In this document: positions 1 to 10,700 of the stretch, piece by piece
Layout: the number at the start of each line of letters is the position of its first letter
Numbering within the stretch: the stretch's first letter is position 1
Assembly (NCBI GenBank): GCA_023014335.1
Contig: JAECYW010000008.1
Location: forward strand, 2,418,001 to 2,482,000
DNA: 64,000 nucleotides
Origin: Galerina marginata
Lineage: Eukaryota > Basidiomycota > Agaricomycetes > Agaricales > Galerinaceae
Direction of reading: 5' to 3'
Notes under the pieces: model-generated
The model's input: only the letters and a program-made list of their open reading frames with translations
Databases searched by the model: none
What the model was told of the DNA's origin: nothing
Translations under genes and position numbers: made by a program

Positions 1-963
1 CTTCGTACCCAACTACCACCAGACTCTTTACCAGATCCTAATCAATCCCCTCCTGAAATTCCCGACCAAGACTGGGAAATTCGAACAGGTGAGCACCATC
101 AGTTCCACTTTGTTGCCCAACCTTATTAACTTGAAGTTTAGGTCGCGCTATCTATGTTCTTCAGGAGACTCTTCCTGAATTCTTCAAAACTGGCCTTATC
201 ACCTCGATAAACAAAATCACGGGAACACCTCGGCCCCCAAATTCAACGTCTACACCTTCAGCTAATCCCAACTTCCTAGAACACGACGTGTTTCAAGATG
301 AAGAAGAAGCTATATATAGTCCCAACATTAGACTTTCCTATACTCCTCCGGTTGCTCTCCCTCCTCCCTTCCCAAAAACATTGCACGCGGAAGGCATGTG
401 TCAAATTCCTTCACTGCATTAGAATGTGGTGAATAATATCATTTTATAAATAGGCATCCAATTATACCTCGCCTCCTCCAGTCTTATCAGGCATACAATG
501 CTAGCACTATATTCCGATCTCGCCGTCCGGAACGACAAGCTTGTTGTCAATACCCCCTCAACTCGGTCATCATCGTCCGATCCACCTTCTCGTAAAAAGC
601 GAAGGATTAGTAGAGAAAAAAGCGTCCTACTTCGACAGACTGTAACAGGAATAGCGCGTGTTAGCGGGAAGCCTGGCGAGTGGGTAATGTGCGTCCCAAC
701 CTTTCCTTTCAATCCTCTCCTGCTTATTTCCAACTTTTTACCTCAGAGAGTCGACATACACGTTCTCACCAATCACTGGACTCATCCATCAACATGTAGT
801 AAATTCGATACACCCCGCACCGCATCAGGCCGTCTATGATTCTCTCCGCCTCAGCCTGGGGAAGTTACTTGGTTTTGAGTGGGGCAGCGGTCCTGGTCGT
901 CCGAGTACGACAAACGGAGCAGCATTTAACGGAGAGGTCGAAAGTCGGAAAGGTGGTCGATGA
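1..963 (+). CDS. Conserved fungal protein, DUF2358/C6orf136-like (5' end missing)
   Basis: The gene enters from the left edge. Four exons fit one frame: <1-88, 142-393, 454-679 and 747-963 (TGA). Intron 2 (394-453) is a GC-AG intron with donor AAG|GCATGT. The GC donor joins GAA-G to GC-ATC and gives the continuous stretch HAEGIQLYLASSSLIRHT. Intron 3 uses donor GTGGGT and leads into EESTYTFSPITGLIHQHVVN, which is the part I recognise. The protein resembles a conserved fungal family that I tentatively relate to DUF2358 (C6orf136-like), a family of unknown function. No membrane segment is visible in this part; there is a basic patch SRKKRRIS in exon 3. The gene structure is well supported, the family name much less so. 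Confidence 0.7.
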
Positions 964-1149
964 GGAAGTCATGTGGGGATATCCTGCTTCCCTGTTGTCG
1001 TTATCGAGCTGCGTTGCTCGTTACTTCATTGAAAAGTAACTAAGTATATCCTAGGTATACTTTTTTGCACAATCAAGAGTACAGAGATACAGAAAAACGC
1101 GTTCTAAAAGCTCAAGGCGCTGCCACAATGTTTATACCTCACATTCATT

Positions 1150-1485
1150 ACCAATGGGTCCTGGATCTCGATGCTTGGAGCCTTCCTGAATGACATATGT
1201 GTTTGCTACAGCTCCAGACGGATAGGTTCGGCCAGCGTCGCTGCACAGCTGCGTCTGTGTGAAGACCTGCTGCCGAATTGGAATGAAACACAGCTTGTTC
1301 TAATTCTAGTCTGTTACTCGAGTACAGCCCATTCACGCGACTCGGCGGCTTCAAGCTTTGAGCCCAAGTTAGCCCATCACCAGCGCCAGGCACAGCGCGT
1401 GTTAGAGGATTTATAGTGCCGTCTTTCCCTTTACCATCCTCCCACTGCACCGGGGTTGTACCTCTCACTCTTCGAGCCCCTTCCA
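1150..1485 (+). repeat. 5' flank of NACHT remnant, shared with the 48.4 kb flank
   Basis: The stretch around 1190-1320 matches, in opposite orientation, the sequence upstream of the intact NACHT gene at about 48,417-48,545, and more loosely 42,130-42,310. Shared words include ATAGGTTCGGC, GTGTGAAGACCT and TTCTAATTCTAGT. Since it lies directly upstream of the start codon in all copies, it is probably a co-duplicated promoter or 5'UTR. Confidence 0.7.
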
Positions 1486-1927
1486 ATGTTCTCCCATGGC
1501 CACAACCTTCAAATCAATGGAGGCCTGTTTACTCAGCACAACGGCCATCCTAAACGCACGGGTAGGTATTTTCCCGAACGTTCTACAAAGGCGCTCACGA
1601 TCCTTACGTGCTAGCAGGCTTAGAACTGCTACTCGATGCCGCTTCGGCCCTAACGAGGACCTCATAGCGTTGATAAATATTCCCGAGATCAAATTTCCGC
1701 AAGGAGGATTATTACTGGATCCCCCAGAGTTCTACTACGATAAGGAGACGTGTAAAAGCGTGGTCCAAGTATTTGGCAAATACCTGGACAGAGTCTGTGG
1801 TTCAGTACCAATGGGGTTCCGAATAACTGTCGAGGGAAACAACAGGCGAGATCAAGTATCATATTATTACGATGCGAATGACGAGTCGGCATTGTGCTTT
1901 TGGAGCGCTTACCCTGTTGTAAACTGA
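1486..1927 (+). pseudogene. NACHT NTPase remnant, type I (internally deleted)
   Basis: The remnant starts with MFSHGHNLQINGGLFTQ, the same N-terminus as the NACHT genes at 39-48 kb, followed by an intron with donor ACGG|GTAGGT and then GLELLLDAAS. At about 1645-1650 the sequence jumps straight to the family's C-terminal part (NEDLIALINIPEIKFP ... GKYLDRVCGSVPMGFRI), in another frame. The whole NACHT core with Walker A and B is gone and the junction is out of frame, so this cannot make the parent protein. The C-terminus (ITVEGNNRRDQVSYYYD) is closer to the fragment at 53.7 kb than to the copies at 39 and 46 kb, so I call it type I. An ASCH gene follows, as an ASCH fragment does at 53.1 kb. Confidence 0.8.
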
Positions 1928-2429
1928 ATACATAGGACATTTCAAATTTGTTAGAACTCTTTCCAGATTGACGCCGTGGAATGTAGGAGTAAGAAGAGTA
2001 TAGAGTATTGTTGAGAATGTTGTCGTAGTTTTATCGAAGTTTTACTAGACACACCGAGGTGTGGGAGCACTCAGGCTCCGACGAAGAGTAAGCAGAAACA
2101 TATATTTAAACTTCGAAATTCCGACTCCGCTCAGGCTATTGAACTTTTAGTCTTCTTCAGTCCTTTCATCTGACCCATACACTCTGAGGGACAATTACGC
2201 GCCAACACGGAGGCAGCGACGGGACCCACCTCTTTCGTCGACATTCCACATCCATAACGGCATTAGAACAACCTGTCGGTTCGATTTGCACATTCCGGAC
2301 GTTCTGGGCGCTTATCTTTTTCCCCTACGATCCCGTAGCTAAAAGAACGACGTTCACACGTCCTTGCCCATCTAAGTCACTGCAATAGCTAACTCGAACT
2401 TCAAATTCAAATCTGGTCTATGCTGCAGA
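1928..2429. other. Intergenic, no gene seen
   Basis: About 500 bp between the NACHT remnant and the ASCH gene. I see no coding pattern here; the right end should hold the ASCH gene promoter. Confidence 0.5.
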
Positions 2430-2945
2430 ATGACATCTGCTATCATCCGCCAGGACGCGATCCTGCCCATGACGAACGACTATATGCAGCAGATCGTCCA
2501 AGGCAAAAAGAACTACGAATTCCGGCGTTACCGCATCACACCATCCGTCGTCCGCGTGTGGTTCTATCTCACCGCACCCCAATCGCACATTGGGTACGTC
2601 TGCGAGATCGATAACGCTGTCACTCGTACTGCCACAGATGAAAAACTGGTCGAGGACGGCCTGGGAAACCAGGAGTTCAATGAGCGCCACAAAGAATGGG
2701 ATGGATACGACTACGCATACCGCATTCGGAGCGTGTATGAGCTTCTGGAGCCGATTACTCTGGCCACGATGAAGGCGAGATATGGCATGAAGGGTGCGCC
2801 TAGGGGGTTGATGTATACGCCGCTCCGAATTGGATTGGATACCCCGTGGCAGGACCAGAAGTTGATCCTTCGACGGCCTAGTGTTTATGATCGCATCCAG
2901 TTGCCAGAATATGTTGGGGCCGACGATGTGCAAGAGGTGGCCTGA
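2430..2945 (+). CDS. ASCH-domain (PUA-like fold) protein
   Basis: A single open exon of 171 aa. The order of features fits a fungal ASCH-domain protein: QQIVQGKKNYEFRRYRI near the N-terminus (ASCH domains often have a GxKxxExR-type stretch), then VRVWFYLTAPQSHIGYVCEI, GNQEFNERHKEWDGYDYAYR and LEPITLATMKARYGMKGAPR. ASCH domains belong to the PUA-like superfamily and are thought to bind RNA; the substrate here is unknown. The stop GTGGCCTGA is also present in the homologous fragment at 53.1 kb (GCGGTGGCCTGA), which supports an end at 2945. An alternative is a phase-0 intron from GTGCAA (2928) to TTTCAG (3039), adding a C-terminal exon that ends at 3213 with DYWKGKP. Confidence 0.75.
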   Translation: MTSAIIRQDAILPMTNDYMQQIVQGKKNYEFRRYRITPSVVRVWFYLTAPQSHIGYVCEIDNAVTRTATDEKLVEDGLGNQEFNERHKEWDGYDYAYRIRSVYELLEPITLATMKARYGMKGAPRGLMYTPLRIGLDTPWQDQKLILRRPSVYDRIQLPEYVGADDVQEVA

Positions 2946-3502
2946 CAAATGATGATACAATGTTGGTAAGCAGTATGGTTGAACCTGGCAGAGAGATGAA
3001 CAACTACTAATATTGGTTGTTCCTTCCAATTGCTTTCAGAACCAAGATTTGAATGCTTTTGGACCCAGGGCCTCCCCGCTGAAATGGGCAGAGGACTTTG
3101 TACCTGTTGCAATGTGTGAATATTCGATGCGCTTCGTTGACTTGAGTGAGGATTTCGAGCCACAACACGAGTTCACAGGCGCTCCCGGGGACTATTGGAA
3201 AGGAAAGCCCTGAAAGTCTGGGAGTCTTCTGGGATAAACAAAAATATTGTGATGAACCCGCGAGTCAAGACATGGATCTAATTGTCTAAATTTTTCAATG
3301 TTTACTGGCAACCACTGGCCTATAAGGCAGCACGAGGACCACGGTGATATCCAGAAGCTCTGAGCTTTTCAGCATCCGGGTCTTCTAACCTATGTGTCAA
3401 GAGTAATGCTGATAAGTCAGCTAGCACTCTGAGTAAGATCGGAAATAGTAGATACCTAAGATAGCGAATTTCATGCCTTCCAGCGCAGAGCCTCACAACG
3501 AA
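2946..3502. other. Intergenic, possible extra ASCH exon
   Basis: From 3040 to 3213 there is an open stretch behind a good branch site and acceptor (CTAAT ... TTGCTTTCAG). It could be an alternative last exon of the ASCH gene. Nothing else is supported up to the end of CIA1 at 3503. Confidence 0.35.
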
Positions 3503-4648
3503 TTAGCTAGGCACAACCCTCCAGACCCGCGTATGCCCATCATCCCCAGTCGTAGCCAGCAGGTCCTCGAAGCCGGCGCGCGGGCACCAGACGGCAGGAA
3601 TTGACATCATGTACGCCGTGTGCGGCGGGGAGCGAAGCGATGAGCTTGTGTGCGGGTGGGGTGACGGCGGGGTTGCTGCTCTCCGGCTCCTGGAGCTCCC
3701 ATATGAGCACCGTCCCATCGCCCCCTGCGCTCGCCAGCCAGCCGAGATCAGCCACGCCTCCCCCCCCGCTCGCCCTACGCGCCTTCGGTGCTTTCCCCCA
3801 GCTTACGCTGTACACGCTCCGCTCATGCCCGCCGAGCACAAGCACGCACTCCCACTTGTGCTCCGCGATGCGCTTCCACACGCGTACCGTCCGATCGTCG
3901 CTCGCCGACGCTAGATAGCTCCCGGTCGGCGACCACGCGAGGGACCAGACGGTGGAGACGTGCCCCGTGAGGGTGGCGAATGCGTACCAGTCGTCGGAGG
4001 GGTCCTCGATGTAAAGCTTGATAGTGTCGTCGTAGGAGGCGGAGGCGAGGATCTCTTCAGTGGGGTGCCAGGAAACGTGTTTGACGTCTTGGGTGTGTTC
4101 CATGAGGACAGAGATGGTTTCAAAGTCGCCTTCTGGGTGGACTTCCCATATCCACACAGTTTTGTCTCGACTACAGCTAGCCAGAAGTGTGCCCGAGGGC
4201 GAGTAGGCAACGCTCTTGCATTCGGTTTCGTGGCCTTCCAGCGTGCTTATACACTCCCACTCATCCGTCCCACCACCCCCATCTCCGTCATCATCACCAT
4301 CCGTCTCCCATATGCCAATATTGGAATCGAAAGAAGCAGTGGCGAGTGTCTTGCCTGACGGTGCCCATGCTACAGCGCGTACTGTTTTGGAGTGGCCAGT
4401 GGGGATACTCGTGACGGGGCGGAAGGTGAGCTCGGACGAGTCGGGGGTTGAAGGAGAGTAAGAGTAAAGACGAACAGTCTTATCTGCTGAACATGAAGCA
4501 ATGAGGGGCTGGGTGGGGTTCCATGCGACGTGCCAGGCGCGATCTTCGTGTCCTGCATGCACACAGGACTCTTTAGTGACAGCACAAGGAAGTAAAAAGA
4601 GCACGGGATACCTGGTAGATCACCAACGGCGACGAGCTTGTACGCCAT
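3503..4648 (-). CDS. CIA1: Cytosolic Fe-S assembly WD40 protein CIA1 (one frame break)
   Basis: CIA1 (CIAO1) is the WD40 beta-propeller of the CIA targeting complex, which passes Fe-S clusters to cytosolic and nuclear apoproteins. Exon 1 (4648-4612) encodes MAYKLVAVGDLPG; an intron of 59 nt (4611-4553) follows; exon 2 starts with HEDRAWHVAWNPTQPLIAS. Seven blades can be traced: HSKTVRAVAWAPSGKTLATA, HETECKSVAYSP, HTQDVKHVSWHP, HVSTVWSLAWSP, HERSVYSVSWG and so on. After HGVHDVNS the frame breaks at about 3595-3602; the last blade AVWCPRAGFEDLLATTGDD continues in the neighbouring frame to the stop at 3503. A one-base loss in the assembly, or a true mutation, would explain this. Since CIA1 is essential in yeast, I favour a sequence error or a second copy elsewhere. 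Confidence 0.88.
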
Positions 4649-5251
4649 CGTGGTCGGGAAAGGGTGCGTCACTAATTGGCCCTGTGACTGACTTTTTCGT
4701 TGCTTTCAACCACCACATTTTACGCTCCTTCATCCCTGATGGTCTATAGCCATTGTGGTAGCCCGTAAGGTTAGTACACGATGCCTTTTCCAAGAAAAAG
4801 AGCCCAACTCACCTGCAACTAGATTCTGATCACAGCTACACCTAGTTTGAAAGCCATCTGCCATCTCACCAGTCGGAGCGCCCTATTTACCCAGGTCATC
4901 TCGCTCAATCGCAGGTTCCCTACATCTCTCCGGCTCCTAGGAAGCAGATCTTCAGAGCCGAAAGTCGGAAAGACGTTTATCCTCGTTCACATGGAAACTC
5001 TGAGGTCTACACGCGAGAATGGAGACCTCTGTCAGAACCTGGGATACGTCTTGACTCTTGACATGACTGACAGCCATGGAGCGATGATTACTGAGCGATT
5101 TTGCTTGTGTGTCTTCATCTGTACGACATCCGGATGACACGAACTGTCCATTAATACACACCTAAAACCAGAGAACTCGTGGGGTCTCCGAAATACTAAT
5201 ACTCCTTTAAATTTGATCCCAAAACAACCACCTACCCCACTCGCCTGCTCC
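4649..5251. other. Intergenic, divergent promoters
   Basis: The space between CIA1 (-) and the membrane protein gene (+). Several short open frames occur but none shows family features or splice support. Both promoters must lie here. Confidence 0.5.
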
Positions 5252-6578
5252 ATGGCGGTGGTGAACATTTTCAACACGACGATTCCGCTCTCTGAAATCC
5301 CGACCCCGCTGGTTTTTTTCACGCCTCATCAGGCTTTTTCTATCAGCCTAGCGATATATATTCATATTGGCTCGACTACTGTAAGTCCGTCTTCGAGTTT
5401 TTTTTGCAAGTCGAATTGAGCGCACGACTAGGTCTTGATATGGGACATCCTTAATAACCTTCGAAACGACCTCAGGATGGTGCGGACAAGTAAAATTGGG
5501 TTGCCGATGCTGCTCTATGTCATTACGAGGTTCGTACTGCGGTGCATCTTTTTTACCAATCTTTCATTGACGAAGGTTTTAGGTTTACTTTGTTGGTGTA
5601 TGCTGTTGGCAAAGCAGTCCTGATGAGTGTGTTTTCTCTTCTCGAAAATCTTTCTTTCCCTGCTTAACGTATGTGCTTTTCCCATAAAGCTGCGCCCGTT
5701 AATAACTGTGCCAATTTCGAGACAGCGCTCAACGCCATCCTAATCGTCTTCGTCTCTTGTACAACATTGCTTTTCTACATCCGAGTCTCCGCCGTCTACT
5801 TATTCAATAGGTATATCGTCGCATTCTTCGGAGCGGCGTGGCTGAGTGGCGTCGCAATGAGCGTCACATTCCTCGATACCTTTTTCGCCGAAAACATCGG
5901 GCCAACTCAATATTGCGTGCTGAAAATTCGAGGACGTTTCCTCGGAGTGTCTTCTATTGTGCTTCTTGTCAACGAGGTCTTATCATATTTGGCGGTTACA
6001 TACCGGATCTATCGTCTTTTTCTCCAGTCGGATGCTTCTCTGAAGCAACGAATGAACTTGGTCATCTTTGGGACACCATTGCCAGTACTATCCAAGGTTC
6101 TGTTGCAAGGCAGTCAACTATATTGTCTGTGAGACCCTATCATCATCTATCGCCCACGGAGTGCCTACTAACTTCTACTCTCAGAGCTATCGTTCTCAGC
6201 AAAGCATTTCTAGTCATTATCAACTCGACCGTCCACGACTTCGATCCACCAGCCAGTATCATGTTCATCATTAGCCATCTGGTGTTGGTCAACATCTTAG
6301 CCTGCCGGGTATACCGGAACCTCAAAAAGGACCACGACGATATGGAAGCTTCGTATTTTAACAGGCAGATCGTCAACCTGCAATTCAACTCCTCGATGGA
6401 CAATTCCCAGCCTGGCCATTCCGTCGATAATTTCTCAAGATCGAGTTTTGGGCTCTCACATGGTTCAGAAAGGAATATGCATAGGGGACTCCATTCCTCT
6501 TCCCAGCAATGTGGTGTCTCCTTGGAGAAGTCGCCTTTTGTCAGGCCTCCTGTTCTAGGCAGACAGGAATGCAGCTGA
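5252..6578 (+). CDS. Basidiomycete seven-helix membrane protein (DUF6533-like)
   Basis: Five exons fit one frame of 367 aa: 5252-5380, 5432-5529, 5583-5626, 5690-6128 and 6185-6578. All introns are GT-AG, 51-63 nt. The motif WDILNNLRNDLRMVRTSKIG is typical of a large agaricomycete family of integral membrane proteins whose N-terminus is often annotated DUF6533. Hydrophobic segments are clear: around QAFSISLAIYIHI, MLLYVITRFTLLVYAVGKAV, ALNAILIVFVSCTTLLFYI, YIVAFFGAAWLSGVAM, FLGVSSIVLLVNEVLSYLAV, IVLSKAFLVIINS and IMFIISHLVLVNILACRVY. The tail after about residue 290 is hydrophilic and Ser-rich. The function is unknown; a receptor-like role has been suggested for similar topologies but nothing here shows it. 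The ATG at 5252 is chosen as the first in a good context; 5213 is a weaker upstream option. Confidence 0.8.
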
Positions 6579-6859
6579 TTTAGTTACAGTAGAATCAAAA
6601 CCCACCGATTGTAATACACGACGAAATAGAAAAAAAATGTTATAGGTATTTTCAAGATATTCCATGACTGAAACACACTTTGGCGAATACGAAAACGGCG
6701 TTGCAATAATCCCCTTTCATGGTATATACTAGTTGGAATATTGAAAATGGATATCATGGAGACCTAAGGATGCTCTCAAAAATTATCGCATCGCCTGAGT
6801 TTGTCGGACATTGTATCATCGATCCTGCCCTCCAAGGACCTGCCAGTGTACTACTCCCA

Positions 6860-7378
6860 TTATTCTTCTAGATGGTCCATGTACCCTTTACCTTCCCTCA
6901 CCAGGGTCTCAAAACTAACCACATCCACCTTCTGTGTATTTGCCCAAATCTCCAACTTCCTGCCCTCAAAATCGATGAAATATGCCCACTCGCAGATCAT
7001 ATACTCTTCAAGGAAGTCCATACTCTCCTCCATGTGCTGAAGCACCCCGCTACGGATTGCACGGAGAGCCGGCGCACCTTGGGTATTGTATAAAAGGCAA
7101 TACCATTGCGACAAAGCGCCGTCACGGTAGTAGGTGGTGTTAGCGAAGCCCGCATTTTGGTAACGCTCCTGGAGCTCGAGGCTGGGTGTCGAGCTACGTT
7201 CAACCCAGCTAATTTCGCTGACTAGACGCGCCATGATGTCGTATTCTTCTGTGGTGAGGCTCAGGATGAATTCGACGATATCTTTGCCCAGCCCGGTGGG
7301 ATAGGAGTCGAAATGATTATAAGCTGCATGTCGCTGCGAGGAGCGGATGATGAAGCCTAGGAGACCGCGTGTGCCCAT
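6860..7378 (-). CDS. Small conserved protein with MGTRG ... YNHFDSYP motif
   Basis: A single exon of 172 aa starting with MGTRGLLGFIIRSSQRHAAY. I know this N-terminal pattern (MGTRG, then YNHxDSYPxGLG) from conserved hypothetical proteins of fungi and bacteria; no function is established that I can name. No signal peptide or membrane helix is seen. The middle (ILSLTTEEYDIMARLVSEI) is likely helical, and the C-terminus (CEWAYFIDFEGRKLEIWA) looks like beta strands. The ATG at 7378 fits the family start. The gene stands alone between a + strand gene and the UTP22 locus. Confidence 0.7.
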   Translation of the reverse strand: MGTRGLLGFIIRSSQRHAAYNHFDSYPTGLGKDIVEFILSLTTEEYDIMARLVSEISWVERSSTPSLELQERYQNAGFANTTYYRDGALSQWYCLLYNTQGAPALRAIRSGVLQHMEESMDFLEEYMICEWAYFIDFEGRKLEIWANTQKVDVVSFETLVREGKGYMDHLEE

Positions 7379-7705
7379 GCTCAAGACACTCTTATATCAG
7401 GCTCTCCACAGGCGTTCCTCCCTAGTTAGTGCTTGATGATTGAGTGTTTAGGGTATTTAAATTGGAAGGTTATTGGGCAAAATCAGCGTGTGGCGGCCGG
7501 TTAGAATCGGGTTCCTCCGAACTAGCTAAAGGTACCTAGAGTAGAGGAGCGCTTCTAACTGCCTGTAGCTGTTGACCTATCATTTTTTCTTTGTTGTACA
7601 GCAGATCTAGCCCTATGGGAGGACAATTACTTAAATGAAACAATAATCCCATCAATAAAGATCGTTTGTCGAACAGAATGCATCCTTGGTGGTTCAAGGA
7701 CAACT
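7379..7705. other. Intergenic, no gene seen
   Basis: About 330 bp between the start of the small conserved gene and the 3' end of the UTP22 locus. Nothing more can be supported. Confidence 0.5.
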
Positions 7706-10700
7706 TTAATCGACGAGGGTAATTTTCCTCACGAGCCCACTTCCCATCCTCTCAATTTCAGCCACGATTGCGTTCCGATTGACAGCGACAAGGCCCTTAT
7801 CTTTGGCTTTTTCGTTCTCCTGTATCCGATGGAAGATGACAATAAGCTCACTGTCCAAACCATCAGTGTAATTGTCACGTACTTTCTTGATTGGCATACT
7901 AGAGAAGCCACCGAGTACTCTGAAAGGTCGAGGATCCTTCAGCGTAGGGTCCCAAACAGCGCCGATTTGAGTACCACCAAAGGGGTCATAAAAGACCTTG
8001 AAGGTGTCGGAATACACGCGCTAAATAAAATGCTTGTTAATAGATCTAAGAGGAGGATACATGAGGCCAGCATTACCTGCAAGTCGGCAAAGAACAGCTG
8101 GCCAGGATCAAATCCAGGCAAGACCCTCACTACTTCATCCTCTTGGGTTTTGTTGGCGTACTTTTCCGCGTTTCGTCAACTAATTCATGGTCCACATTGA
8201 CGTTGTGAAGATAACGGGGAAGGACTGAGGGATCCAGATGGAGCAGAACGTCGTAGTCATTCGTGGGGTGAATGAACATGCCCTACATAAGGTCGTAAGA
8301 ATAAACAAGAAGATATCGGAAAAAGAACGTCATACCTGGACGTCAATCTCGCCAGGACTCCAGTCCCTGAAGGTAATTCCAAGTCGCGTTCGCCAATGTA
8401 CGCACGCGATTCGCTACCAAGAGGTCAGGACCGCTGTATGTCCAAACGTGACCTTCTGGGTCATGCTCTGTCGAGACCTTCCAAACACTCCTGCTAAACT
8501 GTGCCGCAGACGTTGACGAACTCGACGCAGATCCATACAGAGGGACGAACAAGCCATCCTCCCACTTCCACTCCTTGAGAAATTGGATGAAAGAAGCAAA
8601 GCCTCGCTCCTTACTCGCAGGGACGAGATGTTGCATACTCTTTCTCTGGGTCTGTGTCTTCAGTGACGTTTCGGCCAGCTCCAACGAAATAAGGACGCGC
8701 AGATAATTTCTACAACTTCTTCACTTATGTGACCATGAAGAAGCCAGTGCGAGGCAAGCCACCTCTTCGCCAAACGGACCGTGCCAGAGAACGCTGTATA
8801 GTGGTGCGACAATGCTGCTATCGCTCGATGGTGTCTTGGCGCATGAATAAACCTCCTCATGTACACCTCCTTCGCCTCCACAGCCTCGTAATAGTCCGCT
8901 GATTTTCTTCTCTTTCTTCTTCGACACGATGTGCGGGAGTAAGCTGGCTTTGCCCCCAATGACTTGGTCAAGCAGGTTGACCTCACGATCGTGCCATATC
9001 CGCGCGTGGAAGGCCCATCCTTCCGGCGTGATGACTTCGAGTGCAGATTTATCGAGGAGCTCCGAATCGTCGATGCCATCGCCAATCACCACTTTGGCTC
9101 GCAGGCGATCAACCGAGGCCATTAGTGCCGACGCAAGGCGCTCGAAGAATGCGAGTTTGATCGTCTGCACGGCTTTTATGTCATCCGGCCATTTTGAAGA
9201 TTTTTCGAATTCAAGGATGATCTCCATCGGCGCCAGATAGCGAGCGTTTGGAGGCAAGTAGTTGAGATAGCGACGACGACAGTGGGACAGGGCTAAAAAC
9301 GCTTGTGTACCGAAGGGCTTCAGAGATGGGGCTGACGTTCAGGAGGGAAAGTGGCAGTTCAGTCATCCAGTTTCTTGATCTGCTTCACAAGATTATCAAA
9401 GGCCGTCAAAGCGCCTTTGAATCCAGTTGACTACCCCGGAGCTAATATACTCGCGAGATATCGACGGAGGAAGTCCGCAGGAGAGAATCGTACGAGGTTT
9501 GCCATGTTTCGACGGCATTTTCTTCAAGCCCGAAATGCCATTTGAGTAGATGACGAACGATCATCGACGGAACATGTGCCCTCTCGTCGGCGGTGGTCAC
9601 TTCCCATACGACACTCTCGACGATGCGGCCATCTTTGAAACGACGAAGCTCTGACTTGTCGCCCCACAGAGCCCGGAACTTGTCTAGTACAGACTGATCC
9701 TGCTCGTCTGCAGCTGGACCGTGGTCAACGAGACGAAGGCGTGTTGGGGATTGTGGATTAGGCCAATGAAAACGGTGTCCGGACTGGAGGGATGCGCCTG
9801 AGAAACTGGACGTGGAAGAGAGGATGGATGGAGTAATGCCACTGCCCGAGATCTGTCTCCGAGGCCGCGTCGAATAAGGCCACTCATCGAGGCTAGCAAC
9901 GCATTTGAAGGAGAGCCGAGGTCGATTGTTGAATGCACTGGATTACTTCGTGGTTTTGCAGATACAAGATTGACCCTGCGAACGCAGTATCAATAAAGCT
10001 ATCCACAGTAAAAGAGGAGCTCCTGACCGGAGAATAACATCGAAACGCGTTGAAAGATCACGACTATCCTTGAGGAAAACACTATTGAATGGATCTCCGG
10101 AGAATGAAGTGTGATTCAGCAACTCCAGAGTTTTTGAGGCATCGTAGCGCAGCTGAGATACTCATAGGAATTGGCTAACTTGAAATGCACAACAGTGTTA
10201 CTCACAAGCTCGAGAGATCCAAGTGGGACACAGGCCAACAGATTGGTAAACGAGAAAGAATCAACGAAAACTGCATCTTGATGTCCTTTATACTCTTCTG
10301 GAGGAAACTACAGTCGAGGTAAATAAGCAAATCCTGGGAGTGACGAAAATAAGACAACTGACACGGTGTCCTTCAGGCGATTTAACAAAGACCTGCATCA
10401 ATATTGAAATCATGTTTGGCTTGATGACTATTAGGCTAAAGATTGGCTGGAGACCGAGAATGAAAAGCATACCTAGAAACTCCAAAGCAGCCTTGAAGAG
10501 TTGATAGGAACTGAGGCCTTTGCCAATAGATCTCCGTTTGTTGGCTTTCGGGGCGCCAGGACGTGATTCCTCTCCATTCAGCAACAAGACGAGAACGGTC
10601 CACCACCAGGGTCCTGCGCCTTCGAACCCTCTTACACACAGCTTCGTCCCTTCGCTGTAACCTCGTTGGTTGGCCCACACACGCAGAAGAACTAAAGCGT

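Noticed and set aside
4847..5137. A 96-codon + strand frame upstream of the membrane protein
   Set aside because: No family, no splice support, and an overlapping frame of similar length on the other strand.
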